Position numbers and translations under genes: made by a program. The notes beneath the pieces were generated by a model. It was given only the letters and a program-made list of their open reading frames with translations. It had not been told where the DNA came from and searched no databases. This document shows, piece by piece, positions 16,195-23,760 of a stretch of DNA of 40,429 nucleotides (position 1 is its first letter; each line of letters starts with the position of its first letter). The stretch covers positions 1 to 40,429 of the forward strand of contig CAIMOJ010000029.1 in assembly GCA_903843045.1 (NCBI GenBank), given 5' to 3'. The DNA comes from Candidatus Uhrbacteria bacterium (GTDB taxonomy: Bacteria; Patescibacteriota; Patescibacteriia; UBA9934; GWF2-40-263).

Positions 16195-16854
16195 AAGGCC
16201 CTTCCCAAAAACGTCCATGTTCTTCCCCAAACGGCGTTTCAGCGCGTGCTGATGTCGCGTCTTCGCGACACGACGACGGATACGCTTGGATTTCGGGCCG
16301 CGACCCTCAACCTCGGCCGGATGATCGCGCATCAGGCGATCGGCGAGATGTTCGTGGCGACCGGATTCCGGATCCAGACGCCCGTGGAGGAGACGGTCGG
16401 CCACGCGATCCTCGGATCGTCGTCCCTCGTCCCGATCCTCCGGGCCGGTCTCGCGCTCGAGGCGCCGTTCCTGGAGGTTCTTCCGAGGTCGAAGGTGTGG
16501 CACCTCGGCGTGAGCCGCGACCACGTCACGAAGCAGCCGAGGCCGTACTCGTGCGCGGTCCCGGACAGGATCGAGGAAGACGACTTCGGCACGCGAACCT
16601 GCTTCGTCCTCGACCCGATGCTTGCCACCGGCGGGTCGGCGGAGTACGCGGTGCGGCTGCTCAAGGGCCGCGGCGCGAAGCAGATCGTCTTCGTCGGCGT
16701 CGTCGGCGCTCCCGAGGGAGTCGCGTTCCTGCATGAGCGCCACCCCGACGTCCCGATTCACCTTGCACAGCTCGACCGCGAGCTGAACTCCGACGCGTAC
16801 ATTCTTCCCGGCCTCGGCGACTTCGGCGACCGTTGGACCGGAAGCGTTCCCTGA
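16195..16854 (+). CDS. upp: Uracil phosphoribosyltransferase (no canonical start codon)
   Basis: Salvages uracil to UMP with PRPP in the cytoplasm. From codon 16195 it would be 219 residues (family about 208). PILRAGL (80-86) and the PRPP loop LDPMLATGGSA (139-149) are intact. Residues 6-20 (NVHVLPQTAFQRVLM) align with the family N-terminus, so the real start lies before them. Yet between the promoter (TACACT 16166-16171) and this region no in-frame ATG, GTG or TTG exists. The Shine-Dalgarno AGGAG (16185-16189) is followed after 5 nt by AAG (16195), exactly where an ATG is expected. The first canonical in-frame starts are GTG 16246 and ATG 16252, which would delete conserved sequence. The family assignment is secure; the start is not. 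Confidence 0.88.
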   Translation, partial: KALPKNVHVLPQTAFQRVLMSRLRDTTTDTLGFRAATLNLGRMIAHQAIGEMFVATGFRIQTPVEETVGHAILGSSSLVPILRAGLALEAPFLEVLPRSKVWHLGVSRDHVTKQPRPYSCAVPDRIEEDDFGTRTCFVLDPMLATGGSAEYAVRLLKGRGAKQIVFVGVVGAPEGVAFLHERHPDVPIHLAQLDRELNSDAYILPGLGDFGDRWTGSVP

Positions 16855-16855
16855 G

Positions 16856-16882
16856 CCCCGGAATTGCCGGGGCATTTTTTAT
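16856..16882 (+). terminator. Terminator of upp
   Basis: GCCCCGG/CCGGGGC hairpin followed by ATTTTTT, two bases after the stop codon. Confidence 0.8.
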
Positions 16883-16891
16883 CCACGACGA

Positions 16892-16920
16892 TTGACACGG
16901 GCGTCGAAACGCGCTACTCT
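16892..16920 (+). promoter_or_regulatory. Promoter of the 16945 gene
   Basis: TTGACA (16892-16897), 17 bp, TACTCT (16915-16920). Confidence 0.75.
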
Positions 16921-16944
16921 CCCCGCGTCACCCCGGAGACATCG

Positions 16945-17382
16945 ATGTTCCTTCTTCTTGCCTCGCTCGCCCTTGCCGCCGAGCCTCCCGTCGTCAACGT
17001 GAACGTGACGGTTAACGTCACGACTCCCGACTCGTCCGCCGTCGTCGTGGTTGGCAATCCCGCGGTCGCGGCCGAGGATACGGCGCCCCGCTTCGACGCG
17101 GTGCTCGCAACGATGCCCGGCTCCAAGTTCGCGGCCCTGCGCGCCGAGCTCGACGCGCATGCCGTGGAGTTCGGCGGGTGCTTTGTCTCGGAGGGCGCGA
17201 CGCTGTCCGGCACCTTCCAGATCCGACTCGGCAGCCTGTACGGAACCGGCGTCGCCAACCCGATGCGCAGCGACAACCTGCCCGTCGACGGCGAGGCGCT
17301 CGACTGCCTCAACGACGCGCTTCTCGACATGTCCTTCCCGGACACCGCGACCCCGACCGACGTCCGCTTCATCTTCCGCTAG
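16945..17382 (+). CDS. Small secreted protein with a two-cysteine C-terminal domain
   Basis: 145 residues, ATG with GGAG six bases upstream. The N-terminus MFLLLASLALAAEPP is a short signal peptide, and a Val/Asn/Thr-rich strand segment follows. From about 60 on, the pattern FGGCFVSEGATLSGTFQIRL ... LDCLNDALLDMSFP resembles the C-terminal domain of AgmX/PglI-type proteins of myxobacteria (two conserved Cys flanking a TonB-C-like unit). That likeness is weak and from memory. The two Cys probably form a disulfide outside the membrane. It ends at its own terminator. Confidence 0.7.
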   Translation: MFLLLASLALAAEPPVVNVNVTVNVTTPDSSAVVVVGNPAVAAEDTAPRFDAVLATMPGSKFAALRAELDAHAVEFGGCFVSEGATLSGTFQIRLGSLYGTGVANPMRSDNLPVDGEALDCLNDALLDMSFPDTATPTDVRFIFR

Positions 17383-17383
17383 C

Positions 17384-17414
17384 TCGGTCCCGATCATCTC
17401 GGGCCGATTTTTTT
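17384..17414 (+). terminator. Terminator of the 16945 gene
   Basis: CGGTCCCGA/TCGGGCCG stem followed by ATTTTTTT. Confidence 0.75.
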
Positions 17415-17423
17415 CGCATATAG

Positions 17424-17447
17424 AAAAAGACCCGAGCGAGTCGGGTC
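17424..17447 (-). terminator. Terminator of the 17466 gene
   Basis: GACCCGA/TCGGGTC hairpin followed by five T on the minus strand. Confidence 0.75.
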
Positions 17448-17465
17448 GAGAGGCCGGGCGGGGGA

Positions 17466-17792
17466 CTATCCGCGGGCGTGCGGCGGATCGTTGTAGTCGG
17501 AATCGGCGGGGAGAAGATCCACGCTCCAGGTGGCCCAGGCCTCCAAGGGGACTCCGTGGTTCCTGATCCACTGGGTCGCAAGCAGCGTCCTTCCCGCCCG
17601 CGTCATCGTCGACGGCGCGGCACGGATATGCTCGGCGAGGGCGAAGGTTGGCGCCGTGCCGCAGGTGATTACGTCGGGACGCGCGTTCGTCTCGACGAAC
17701 CGGGAGAGGGCCTCCGCGTCCTGGAGCGAAAGCCGCGCGTAGGCGAGTGGTTGGGAAGGGGACGATCGGAATCCAATCAGACAGTCACTCAC
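17466..17792 (-). CDS. Small orphan protein, 108 residues
   Basis: The start is GTG at 17792 with CGGAG seven bases upstream. The protein is soluble with no motif I can name. Its first residues (CLIGFRSSPSQPLAYARL) faintly recall the IGFRR start of the tandem paralogues at 9090-10349, but the rest does not align. Promoter at 17815-17842, divergent from pyrD. Confidence 0.65.
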   Translation of the reverse strand: MSDCLIGFRSSPSQPLAYARLSLQDAEALSRFVETNARPDVITCGTAPTFALAEHIRAAPSTMTRAGRTLLATQWIRNHGVPLEAWATWSVDLLPADSDYNDPPHARG

Positions 17793-17814
17793 GAGATACT
17801 CCGTTGCGGCGAGG

Positions 17815-17884
17815 ATTGTATCAGATTTCTCGTTCGCGTCAAGGTATCTCCCCGCTTGTCCGTTGGCGGCAATGCGCCTACCAT
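17815..17884. promoter_or_regulatory. Divergent promoters of the 17792 gene and pyrD
   Basis: Minus: TTGACG (17837-17842), 16 bp, TACAAT (17815-17820). Plus: TTGTCC (17856-17861), 17 bp, TACCAT (17879-17884). The plus start site would lie about 3 nt before the pyrD ATG, giving an almost leaderless mRNA. Confidence 0.6.
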
Positions 17885-17893
17885 GGGAGCACT

Positions 17894-19024
17894 ATGTTTG
17901 CCACGCGCATCCAGCGGTTCCTGTACCGACGCATCGCGAAGCCCGTCTTCTTTTCGCGCGATCCCGAGGAAGTCCACGATGCCATGACCGCGCTCGGGAC
18001 CGCGCTCGGATCGTCCCGTGGCGTCCGGTCGATTCTCCGGTCTCTGTTCTCGTACGCGAGCCCGTCGCTTCGGCAGACGATCCTGGGGATCGAATTTCCG
18101 AACCCGGTCGGGCTTTCCGCCGGGTTCGACAAGGACGCGCTGCTCATGGACGTTCTCCCGTCCGTCGGGTTCGGGTTCGAGGAGATCGGGTCCGTGACGG
18201 GGGAGCGGTGCGCGGGGAATCCGAAGCCTCGGCTGTGGCGCCTGCCGAATTCGAAGGGGCTGGTGGTGTGGTACGGCCTGAAGAACGACGGGAGCGAGAC
18301 GGTGTCGGCCCGTCTGCGCGGCCGAACGTTCGAGATTCCCATTGGGACGAGCGTGGCACGGACGAACGACGCGACCACGGTCGAGACCGAGGCTGGGATT
18401 CGCGACTATGAGAAGGCGTTCCGCGCGTTCGCGGACATCGGCGACTATGCGACCGTAAATATCTCCTGCCCGAACACCTGCGGAGGCGAGCCGTTCGCGA
18501 CGCCGGAACGACTGGACGCGCTTCTGTCCCGGCTCGACGCGATCGCGACGCGCAAGCCGACCTTTTTGAAATTGCCGGCGGACATATCGACCGACGAGCT
18601 CGACGCGCTCGTGGCGGTCTGCGACCGTCACCGCGTCCACGGGCTCATCCTGTCGAACCTGACGAAGAGGCGCGATCGCGCGACGATCGATCCGACGGAG
18701 ATCGCCGTGACCGACAAGGGCGGCGTCAGCGGCAAGCCGGTCTTCGGTCCGTCCAACGAGCTGATCTCCCACCTTTGGAAAACGACCGGCCGCCGCTACG
18801 TCATCGTCGGGACGGGCGGGATCTTTTCGGCCGAGGACGCGTACGAGAAGATCGTCCGCGGCGCGTCGCTCGTGCAGCTTATCACAGGCATGATCTTCGA
18901 GGGCCCGCAGCTGATCGGGGAAATCAACCGCGGGATTGTGCGTCTCCTGGTACGCGACGGGTTCGCGACGGTCGCGGAGGCCGTGGGAACAAAAAACAGC
19001 CGGAAGGATCCGGCTGCAGGCTAG
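17894..19024 (+). CDS. pyrD: Dihydroorotate dehydrogenase, class-2-like
   Basis: Oxidises dihydroorotate to orotate with FMN. The 376 residues, the N-terminal amphipathic helical segment (1-60) and the phrases GLSAGFDKDA (73-82), EIGSVT, GNPKPRLWRLP and GLKNDG fit class 2, the quinone-linked membrane-associated type. The active-site loop reads NISCPNTCGG (189-198), with Cys192 where class 2 enzymes have Ser; Cys is the base of class 1 enzymes. LKLP (226-229) and the C-terminal phosphate-binding GTGGIFS are present. It overlaps the convergent sigma-factor gene by 4 nt (CTAG holds both stops). Its last codons include the terminator of that gene on the opposite strand. No clear Shine-Dalgarno is seen. 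Confidence 0.92.
   Translation: MFATRIQRFLYRRIAKPVFFSRDPEEVHDAMTALGTALGSSRGVRSILRSLFSYASPSLRQTILGIEFPNPVGLSAGFDKDALLMDVLPSVGFGFEEIGSVTGERCAGNPKPRLWRLPNSKGLVVWYGLKNDGSETVSARLRGRTFEIPIGTSVARTNDATTVETEAGIRDYEKAFRAFADIGDYATVNISCPNTCGGEPFATPERLDALLSRLDAIATRKPTFLKLPADISTDELDALVAVCDRHRVHGLILSNLTKRRDRATIDPTEIAVTDKGGVSGKPVFGPSNELISHLWKTTGRRYVIVGTGGIFSAEDAYEKIVRGASLVQLITGMIFEGPQLIGEINRGIVRLLVRDGFATVAEAVGTKNSRKDPAAG
18991..19015 (-). terminator. Sigma-factor gene terminator inside pyrD
   Basis: AGCCGGA/TCCGGCT hairpin with six T (one base later) on the minus strand. It lies within the pyrD coding sequence, 6 nt after the sigma gene stop. Confidence 0.8.
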
Positions 19025-20421
19025 GCGGCGTGCGACGCGAGGGCGCGGGAGAGCGCCTCGCGCTCGACGACGAGGCGCTTGGCCTCGTTCGCGAGGGCGT
19101 CTCGCCGGTCGCGAAGCGGGTCTGATCGGAGACGCGGGAGCAGGACCGCGATCATTCGCTCGCGGCGCGCGATGGCGACGATGCGCGCCTCGAGCTCTTC
19201 GGCCGTCTGCTCGGCTGCGAGATCGATGGGGCTGAGCCAGAAGTGGCGGTCGTCGAAGGCGCGGACGCCTTCGTTCCAGTGCGCGGAAAGCCGCTCGGCG
19301 GACTCGGGCGGGGCGAACCGCGCGGGAGTCCCGCTTGGCAGGCCGAGCTCCTCGATGCCGTGCACGGGCCTCCATCCGTCGCGGCTCGGAGAGCGCGCCA
19401 GGATGCCCGCGCGCTCCATCTCGCCGAGAACCCCGCGGGCGGGGACGCGGAAGAAGTAGGCCGCGACGGCCTCGACGAGCTCGTTCGGGACGTGCTTCGG
19501 GCCAAGGAAGGATCGCTTCAGGAGCTCGTGCAGGAGCCTCGCGCATTCGCACTGGCTGTGCGTCCATGAAGCTGGGTCGCCGACGGTCCCGCAGTGATCG
19601 CCCCTGAGCTCATGGGACTGGCGAAGCTTCCGGATCGCCTTGATCTCGATCTGTCGAATTCTCTCGCGGGTGACGTCGAGCCGACGGCCGACGTCCTCGA
19701 GAGACAGTTCTTCGCCGTCGAATCCGAACCGCCAGCGGATGACCTCGCGCTCGCGTCGGCTGAGGATCACGAGCGAGCGTCGGATGACGTCGGCCGCGTC
19801 GGCTTTCGCGGCGGCTTCCTCGGGCGTCGCCGAATCGTCCGTGAGCGCGTCGTGCCGCTCGACCCACTCGTCGCGGGTAAGCGTCGTGTCGGTTGGAACG
19901 CCCTCGTCGACGGCCACGAGGTCGTGGACGGGGAGAAACCAGTGGCGGGCCAGGGCGCGGGCACGAACGATCGTGTCCTCGGCGACGTCATATTGGTCGG
20001 CGAGCACCGCGTCGGGCGATTCCCACGGCGTCGGGTTCTTCTTGCGTCGAAACCCCCAGACGATCTGCTTGACCCCTTCCGGCACGTGGAACGGAAAGCG
20101 TTCGTCCTGCATCCGCAGGATGTTCTGCCTGATCCAGTACGGGGCGTAGGTGGAAAACCTCGTCCCTTTCCCAGGTTCGAACATCTCGAAGGCACGCAAC
20201 ATGCCGATGACCCCCTCCTGGAATGCATCGGATTTTTGAGGATGGCCGCTTGCCTTCCAAAGCACGAGTCGCAGATTGGCCATTGCGGTCTCGTTGGCGG
20301 TCGGCTGGATGCCCATCGCTCTTCGGTTCAGTCCGCCTACGGCGTGGAGCCAGGGCTCCGGATCGTCCACCGACATGCGCTTTGCCCGGCGCGGATACTC
20401 TCGATTCTGATGGTTTTGCAA
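19021..20421 (-). CDS. Sigma70-family RNA polymerase sigma factor with long C-terminal extension
   Basis: Directs RNA polymerase to promoters. Region 2 (about 49-117) has DAFQEGVIGMLRAFEMF, FSTYAPYWIRQNI. Region 4 (about 218-268) has LSRREREVIRWRFG and the helix-turn-helix SLEDVGRRLDVTRERIRQIE. Region 1.1 is lacking, so it is an alternative or reduced factor rather than a full RpoD. About 195 residues follow region 4, where family members normally end. Within them, about 304-394 is winged-helix-like and resembles a part of the 22246-23274 protein. I choose TTG at 20421 (GGAG six bases upstream); TTG 20433 and ATG 20376 are alternatives. Confidence 0.88.
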   Translation of the reverse strand: MQNHQNREYPRRAKRMSVDDPEPWLHAVGGLNRRAMGIQPTANETAMANLRLVLWKASGHPQKSDAFQEGVIGMLRAFEMFEPGKGTRFSTYAPYWIRQNILRMQDERFPFHVPEGVKQIVWGFRRKKNPTPWESPDAVLADQYDVAEDTIVRARALARHWFLPVHDLVAVDEGVPTDTTLTRDEWVERHDALTDDSATPEEAAAKADAADVIRRSLVILSRREREVIRWRFGFDGEELSLEDVGRRLDVTRERIRQIEIKAIRKLRQSHELRGDHCGTVGDPASWTHSQCECARLLHELLKRSFLGPKHVPNELVEAVAAYFFRVPARGVLGEMERAGILARSPSRDGWRPVHGIEELGLPSGTPARFAPPESAERLSAHWNEGVRAFDDRHFWLSPIDLAAEQTAEELEARIVAIARRERMIAVLLPRLRSDPLRDRRDALANEAKRLVVEREALSRALASHAA

Positions 20422-20450
20422 GGTACTCTCCAAAGCAACAGGGACGGGTG

Positions 20451-20479
20451 ACTCTAGCCCGTTTTGACGATTCCGTCAA
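20451..20479 (-). promoter_or_regulatory. Promoter of the sigma-factor gene
   Basis: TTGACG (20474-20479), 17 bp, TAGAGT (20451-20456) on the minus strand. Confidence 0.7.
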
Positions 20480-20489
20480 TGGTCGAACA

Positions 20490-20520
20490 AAAAAGCCCGG
20501 CCGTTATGGGGCGCGGGCAG
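20490..20520 (-). terminator. Terminator with the 20504 stop codon in its loop
   Basis: GCCCG/CGGGC stem followed by six T; the left arm encodes the last Ala-Arg-Ala, and the TAA (20504-20506) is in the loop. Confidence 0.65.
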
Positions 20521-21370
20521 GGTCGGGCTGCGGTTCGGCGTTCGCGGCAATCGCCTCGAGGATGGCATTGACCATGGCCTCGAGCACTCCCGCGCGATCT
20601 TCTAGGGCGGAGAGATCGCTCTCGTTCAGCGTCTGGAGTCGAGCTCGGACGACGTCGAGCTCTCCGCGGACGCGATCGCGTTCCCGGGCGAGCCCGTCGT
20701 GCCGAGCGCTGGCGTCGAGCTTCTCGGCGTACGAGGCGTATCGCGCGAACAGCGTCTCGAGGAACCGGGCCTTTCGCCGGAGCGGAAGGATGTTCGCGCG
20801 GATCTCCGCGATCCGTCCGCGGACGGTCTCGAGGTCTTGTGATTCCTTCGCATGCTCGGCGCGCAGGTCCTCGAGCAGCTCGGCACGTTCGAGTTCGCTC
20901 ATTGCCGGGCGTGCGACCGATTCTGGGATCGGCGAGGCGGGCTCGTCGGCCGGGTCGCGGGCGACGGCGGCGGCGCCAGGGGTAATCCAGGCATCGGGCG
21001 AGTATTGGGTACAGGCGATCTTCGCGTTCTTCATTCCGTCCATCGGCTCGAAGCCGAACGCGCGGACGTTGGCCTCGATCTCGTCCTCGGTGAGGTTCGA
21101 TTTCGTTTCCGACTTCTCGACCGCGGCCTTCCCCTCGTCCGTGACGAAGGTTCGGAATCCGCGTTCGGCAAGGTGTGACTTTGGGGCATCCGACAGATAC
21201 CCGAACGTCCGAAGTTGGTTGGGCACCTGGACCCGCGTGTTCTCCTTCACGCCCGTGAGATCGCGCATGGCGAGCGCGTTGCGCAGGCGCGCGGGAAGCG
21301 GTCCGTCGAACCACACTTCGACTGCCAGCAGGTTGGCGAGAAACTGTAGGGACTTGGCATTGAGACGCAT
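20504..21370 (-). CDS. Orphan coiled-coil protein
   Basis: 288 residues from the ATG at 21370. The longer frame to 21490 runs through the promoter at 21423-21451. The first 100 residues look like a compact domain ending in a winged-helix-like FGYLSDAPKSHLAERGFRTFVTDEG. Residues about 180-280 are a long heptad-rich helix (ELERAELLEDLRAEHAKES and onward), predicting a coiled coil and perhaps dimerisation. No membrane segment and no known family. Confidence 0.7.
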   Translation of the reverse strand: MRLNAKSLQFLANLLAVEVWFDGPLPARLRNALAMRDLTGVKENTRVQVPNQLRTFGYLSDAPKSHLAERGFRTFVTDEGKAAVEKSETKSNLTEDEIEANVRAFGFEPMDGMKNAKIACTQYSPDAWITPGAAAVARDPADEPASPIPESVARPAMSELERAELLEDLRAEHAKESQDLETVRGRIAEIRANILPLRRKARFLETLFARYASYAEKLDASARHDGLARERDRVRGELDVVRARLQTLNESDLSALEDRAGVLEAMVNAILEAIAANAEPQPDPARAP

Positions 21371-21422
21371 GGGTTTCCTGCCTCTTCGTCCGCGCCGGGA
21401 TTCGGCGTTAGGACGATGCGCG

Positions 21423-21451
21423 ACCGTACCAGCGATCCCGATCCGTGTCAA
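21423..21451 (-). promoter_or_regulatory. Promoter of the 21370 gene
   Basis: TTGACA (21446-21451), 17 bp, TACGGT (21423-21428). A -10-like TACACT for the divergent SprT-like gene is at 21476-21481 on the plus strand. Confidence 0.7.
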
Positions 21452-21492
21452 TGTCACTCCCCTCGCGCTTCGTGCTACACTGGTCGCCAAGT

Positions 21493-22233
21493 ATGGACGC
21501 GCACCACCTCCCGAACATCTTCTCCTCGATCGTTTCCACCGCCTGCCGCGTGGTCCCGGATTTGGCGCACGTCGATCCGTCGAGGATCCTCGTCTGCGTC
21601 CGCAAGCTCCCTCCCACCCGGCTCGGCGAGACGCTCGGGCTGCGGCAGGCGAAGGCGCGACGCGGGCATGACCCGGTGTTCTCGACGATGTCCGTCGGCG
21701 GACGCGAGATCCTGTACGTCATCACGTTTAACGTCTCGCTCGTCTCGACGGCAGCTCCGTCGCGTCAGGCGCTCGAGACCGTCATGCACGAGCTTTGGCA
21801 TATTGCCGAGGAATGCGACGGGACGATTCGGCCGGCGCGGCATGGGAAGGGGTTCAACGCGACGGTCGCCGAGCTGCACGACATTTACCTGTCCGTGGGC
21901 GGTCGTCCCGTGCCGACGTTCGAGCCGCATGCCCGCGTGCGTCTCCGTCACCTTCGCGGAAAGGGAAGGCCGGGAGTCCTGTCCGTCCGACGCGGATTGT
22001 CGATCGCGGCGACGGTTCCGAAGGCATGGAAGCAGGCATGGACGGAGGATGACATGCGCGAACGAACCGCGGTTCTTTCGAAGCTGCTCCCGCCGTCGTT
22101 TTCCTACGTCTGTCCGCACGGCCACGAGGTCGTTCGATTCCGAAAATTGTCGAAGGCGAGTTCGTGCGCAGCGTGCTCGAAGACGTTCGACCGCCGATTC
22201 CTTTTGTCGCCCAATAAAAAGACCCCGACGTAG
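21493..22233 (+). CDS. SprT-like zinc metallopeptidase
   Basis: 246 residues from the ATG at 21493; the upstream frame to 21445 contains the promoter. HELWH (99-103) is the zinc-binding HExxH, and RHGKGFN (116-122) gives the third His in the HGxxF context typical of SprT-like proteins. The C-terminus (about 210-240) holds CPHGH and CAAC, a probable zinc ribbon like the one at the end of SprT/Spartan relatives. Such proteins degrade proteins, including DNA-protein crosslinks in eukaryotes; bacterial roles are poorly known. The predicted leader is about 5 nt. Its 3' end carries the opposite gene's terminator. Confidence 0.82.
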   Translation: MDAHHLPNIFSSIVSTACRVVPDLAHVDPSRILVCVRKLPPTRLGETLGLRQAKARRGHDPVFSTMSVGGREILYVITFNVSLVSTAAPSRQALETVMHELWHIAEECDGTIRPARHGKGFNATVAELHDIYLSVGGRPVPTFEPHARVRLRHLRGKGRPGVLSVRRGLSIAATVPKAWKQAWTEDDMRERTAVLSKLLPPSFSYVCPHGHEVVRFRKLSKASSCAACSKTFDRRFLLSPNKKTPT

Positions 22234-22246
22234 GCCGGGGCAGGGT
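22214..22246 (-). terminator. Terminator of the 22246 gene, overlapping the SprT-like gene
   Basis: GACCC...GGGGTC hairpin with five T on the minus strand; the T-tract is the Lys-Lys codons near the end of the SprT-like gene. Confidence 0.7.
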
Positions 22247-23274
22247 CAGGGATTTTCCAGCGTCAGGGCAGCGACGATGGGGTCGTAGTTGTCGTGAAGG
22301 TGCCGCAGGTGGTCGCGCCGGCGGGAAAGCTGGGCAATCTCATCGTCGTACCACGCGATCAGTTCCACGATCTCCTCCTTGGTTCGGAGGCGCGGGCCCG
22401 GGACAGGACTCGCGATCGTTTCGACCGGCGGGCTGGTCGGCTCCGGGACCGGCGTCGGCTCGGAAGCGGCTTCCGGCAGCTCGATCCGAGCCCCTGGCGT
22501 GCTGGCAACCTCGACGACCGGGGCCTCGTTCGCCTTCAGTCTCGCTTGCCGCGTCAGCGTCGCCTCCATCCCGGCAACCTGCATCACCGTCAGCCGTCGG
22601 AGGCGGGCGATGTCCGGCTTGAGGGCGGGCAGGTCGGGTCGGCCGTAGCAGAGCCGCATGATCGTCCAGTCGGTCTCGTCGATCTCGAACGTTCGTTCCC
22701 TCGGGCCGACGGAGTAGTTCCCGCCGTCGTCGAGGGCTCGCTTCGGCCACGTTGCCGGGTCTTCCGTGATCGTCGTGTCGGTCTGGCTGTCACTCATGGT
22801 GGTCTCCTGGGGTGTCGCCGGGACAAGTTCCGGCGGGGGTTCGGGAACGGAAGGAACGGGGGAATGGGTCTTCGCGGGCCTGTGATCCCGCCTGGACGCG
22901 GGTTTGTCGGGAGGGTCAAGCAGGTGCTCTGCTCGGAATCTCCGAACGTCGTTCTTCCAGTGCGCCACGAGGTTCGCGGCCGCCTCGTCGGGCACGTTCT
23001 GGAAGGACGGGCCGTCGAGGCCCGTGCCGGTCCCGGGGATGGCATCCTCGTGCACCCGGTAGTTTTCCTGCGTCCGGTCGAGCGACATCCATCCATGCCG
23101 CGAGAGAGCGCCGATCTTTCCGGCGAGCGTCCCGGGCAGCAGCAGGTCGATCACGAACGATCCGAGCTCGAGCGGGACGGAGTCCTTTCCGAGCAGGGAA
23201 GCGATCTCGACGAGCAGAAGGAGCGTGTCGTACTGCAGTCGTGTCGGCAGGTGCGCCGGCGGCGGGTTTCTCAA
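22246..23274 (-). CDS. Orphan protein sharing a module with the sigma-factor extension
   Basis: 342 residues starting at TTG (23274) with GGAGG five bases upstream. Residues 26-118 are winged-helix-like and end in AHWKNDVRRFRAEH. They resemble the sigma-factor extension (AHWNEGVRAFDDRH), including the preceding LLGKDSVPLELG versus FLGPKHVPNELV. A proline-rich linker (about 135-158) and a second domain follow, ending in a coiled-coil-like helix (IAWYDDEIAQLSRRRDHLRH). An internal ATG at 22797 has AGGAG six bases upstream and could make a separate 183-residue product. Function unknown. Confidence 0.72.
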   Translation of the reverse strand: MRNPPPAHLPTRLQYDTLLLLVEIASLLGKDSVPLELGSFVIDLLLPGTLAGKIGALSRHGWMSLDRTQENYRVHEDAIPGTGTGLDGPSFQNVPDEAAANLVAHWKNDVRRFRAEHLLDPPDKPASRRDHRPAKTHSPVPSVPEPPPELVPATPQETTMSDSQTDTTITEDPATWPKRALDDGGNYSVGPRERTFEIDETDWTIMRLCYGRPDLPALKPDIARLRRLTVMQVAGMEATLTRQARLKANEAPVVEVASTPGARIELPEAASEPTPVPEPTSPPVETIASPVPGPRLRTKEEIVELIAWYDDEIAQLSRRRDHLRHLHDNYDPIVAALTLENP

Positions 23275-23314
23275 TGGATCCTCCAAGGTTGCTTCGGACC
23301 GTCCGAAGGGGCGA

Positions 23315-23343
23315 ACAATGCCATGAATTCCATTTTCCGTCAA
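23315..23343 (-). promoter_or_regulatory. Promoter of the 23274 gene
   Basis: TTGACG (23338-23343), 17 bp, CATTGT (23315-23320) on the minus strand. Confidence 0.6.
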
Positions 23344-23355
23344 TCCCGCCCCGCA

Positions 23356-23382
23356 AACGAAAAACCGCCTAAGCGGCGGTTT
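23356..23382 (-). terminator. rpsP terminator with the stop codon in its loop
   Basis: AACCGCC/GGCGGTT stem followed by T-rich sequence; the left arm encodes the last Thr-Ala and the TAG (23369-23371) falls at the loop. Confidence 0.8.
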
Positions 23383-23692
23383 CCGTTGCCTTCGCCTTTT
23401 CGGTGGCGATGGTCTTCTGTCGTGCCTCGGTAAGATGCGTCACGTTGCGCTTCTTGCCGTCCACGATCTTCTGGTCGACCAGGAGGTTCCAGACCGACTC
23501 GGAAGGCTGGGCGCCCTTGCTGATCCAGTATTGGATGCGCTCGGCGTTCAGCATGGTTTCCTTGGTTCGCGGGTTGCGGTGGCCGAGGATTTCGAGGGAT
23601 TTGCCCCACGGGTCCTTCTGCTTGTCCATGATGACCACGCGGTACATGGGCTGCTTCTTTTTTCCGACGCGGGTGAGACGAATTGACAGCAT
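23369..23692 (-). CDS. rpsP: 30S ribosomal protein S16
   Basis: 107 residues, starting MLSIRLTRVGKKKQPMYRVV, the characteristic S16 N-terminus, with GRxxE-type variation (GKSLEILGHRNPR) and the S16 segment RIQYWISKGAQPSESVWNLL. A short Lys/Ala/Thr-rich tail ends the protein. S16 is a primary assembly protein of the small subunit. rimM, trmD and rplS, its usual partners, are not adjacent. It has its own promoter, whose -35 overlaps the stop codon of the Nramp gene. Confidence 0.97.
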   Translation of the reverse strand: MLSIRLTRVGKKKQPMYRVVIMDKQKDPWGKSLEILGHRNPRTKETMLNAERIQYWISKGAQPSESVWNLLVDQKIVDGKKRNVTHLTEARQKTIATEKAKATETAA

Positions 23693-23731
23693 AGGTTTGG
23701 TTCAAACATGAGCGTGTTGAACGGTGCCGGA

Positions 23732-23760
23732 ACTATAGCGGAACGGGGAAAGGATGTCAA
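23732..23760 (-). promoter_or_regulatory. Promoter of rpsP
   Basis: TTGACA (23755-23760), 17 bp, TATAGT (23732-23737) on the minus strand. The -35 overlaps the end of the upstream gene. Confidence 0.8.
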
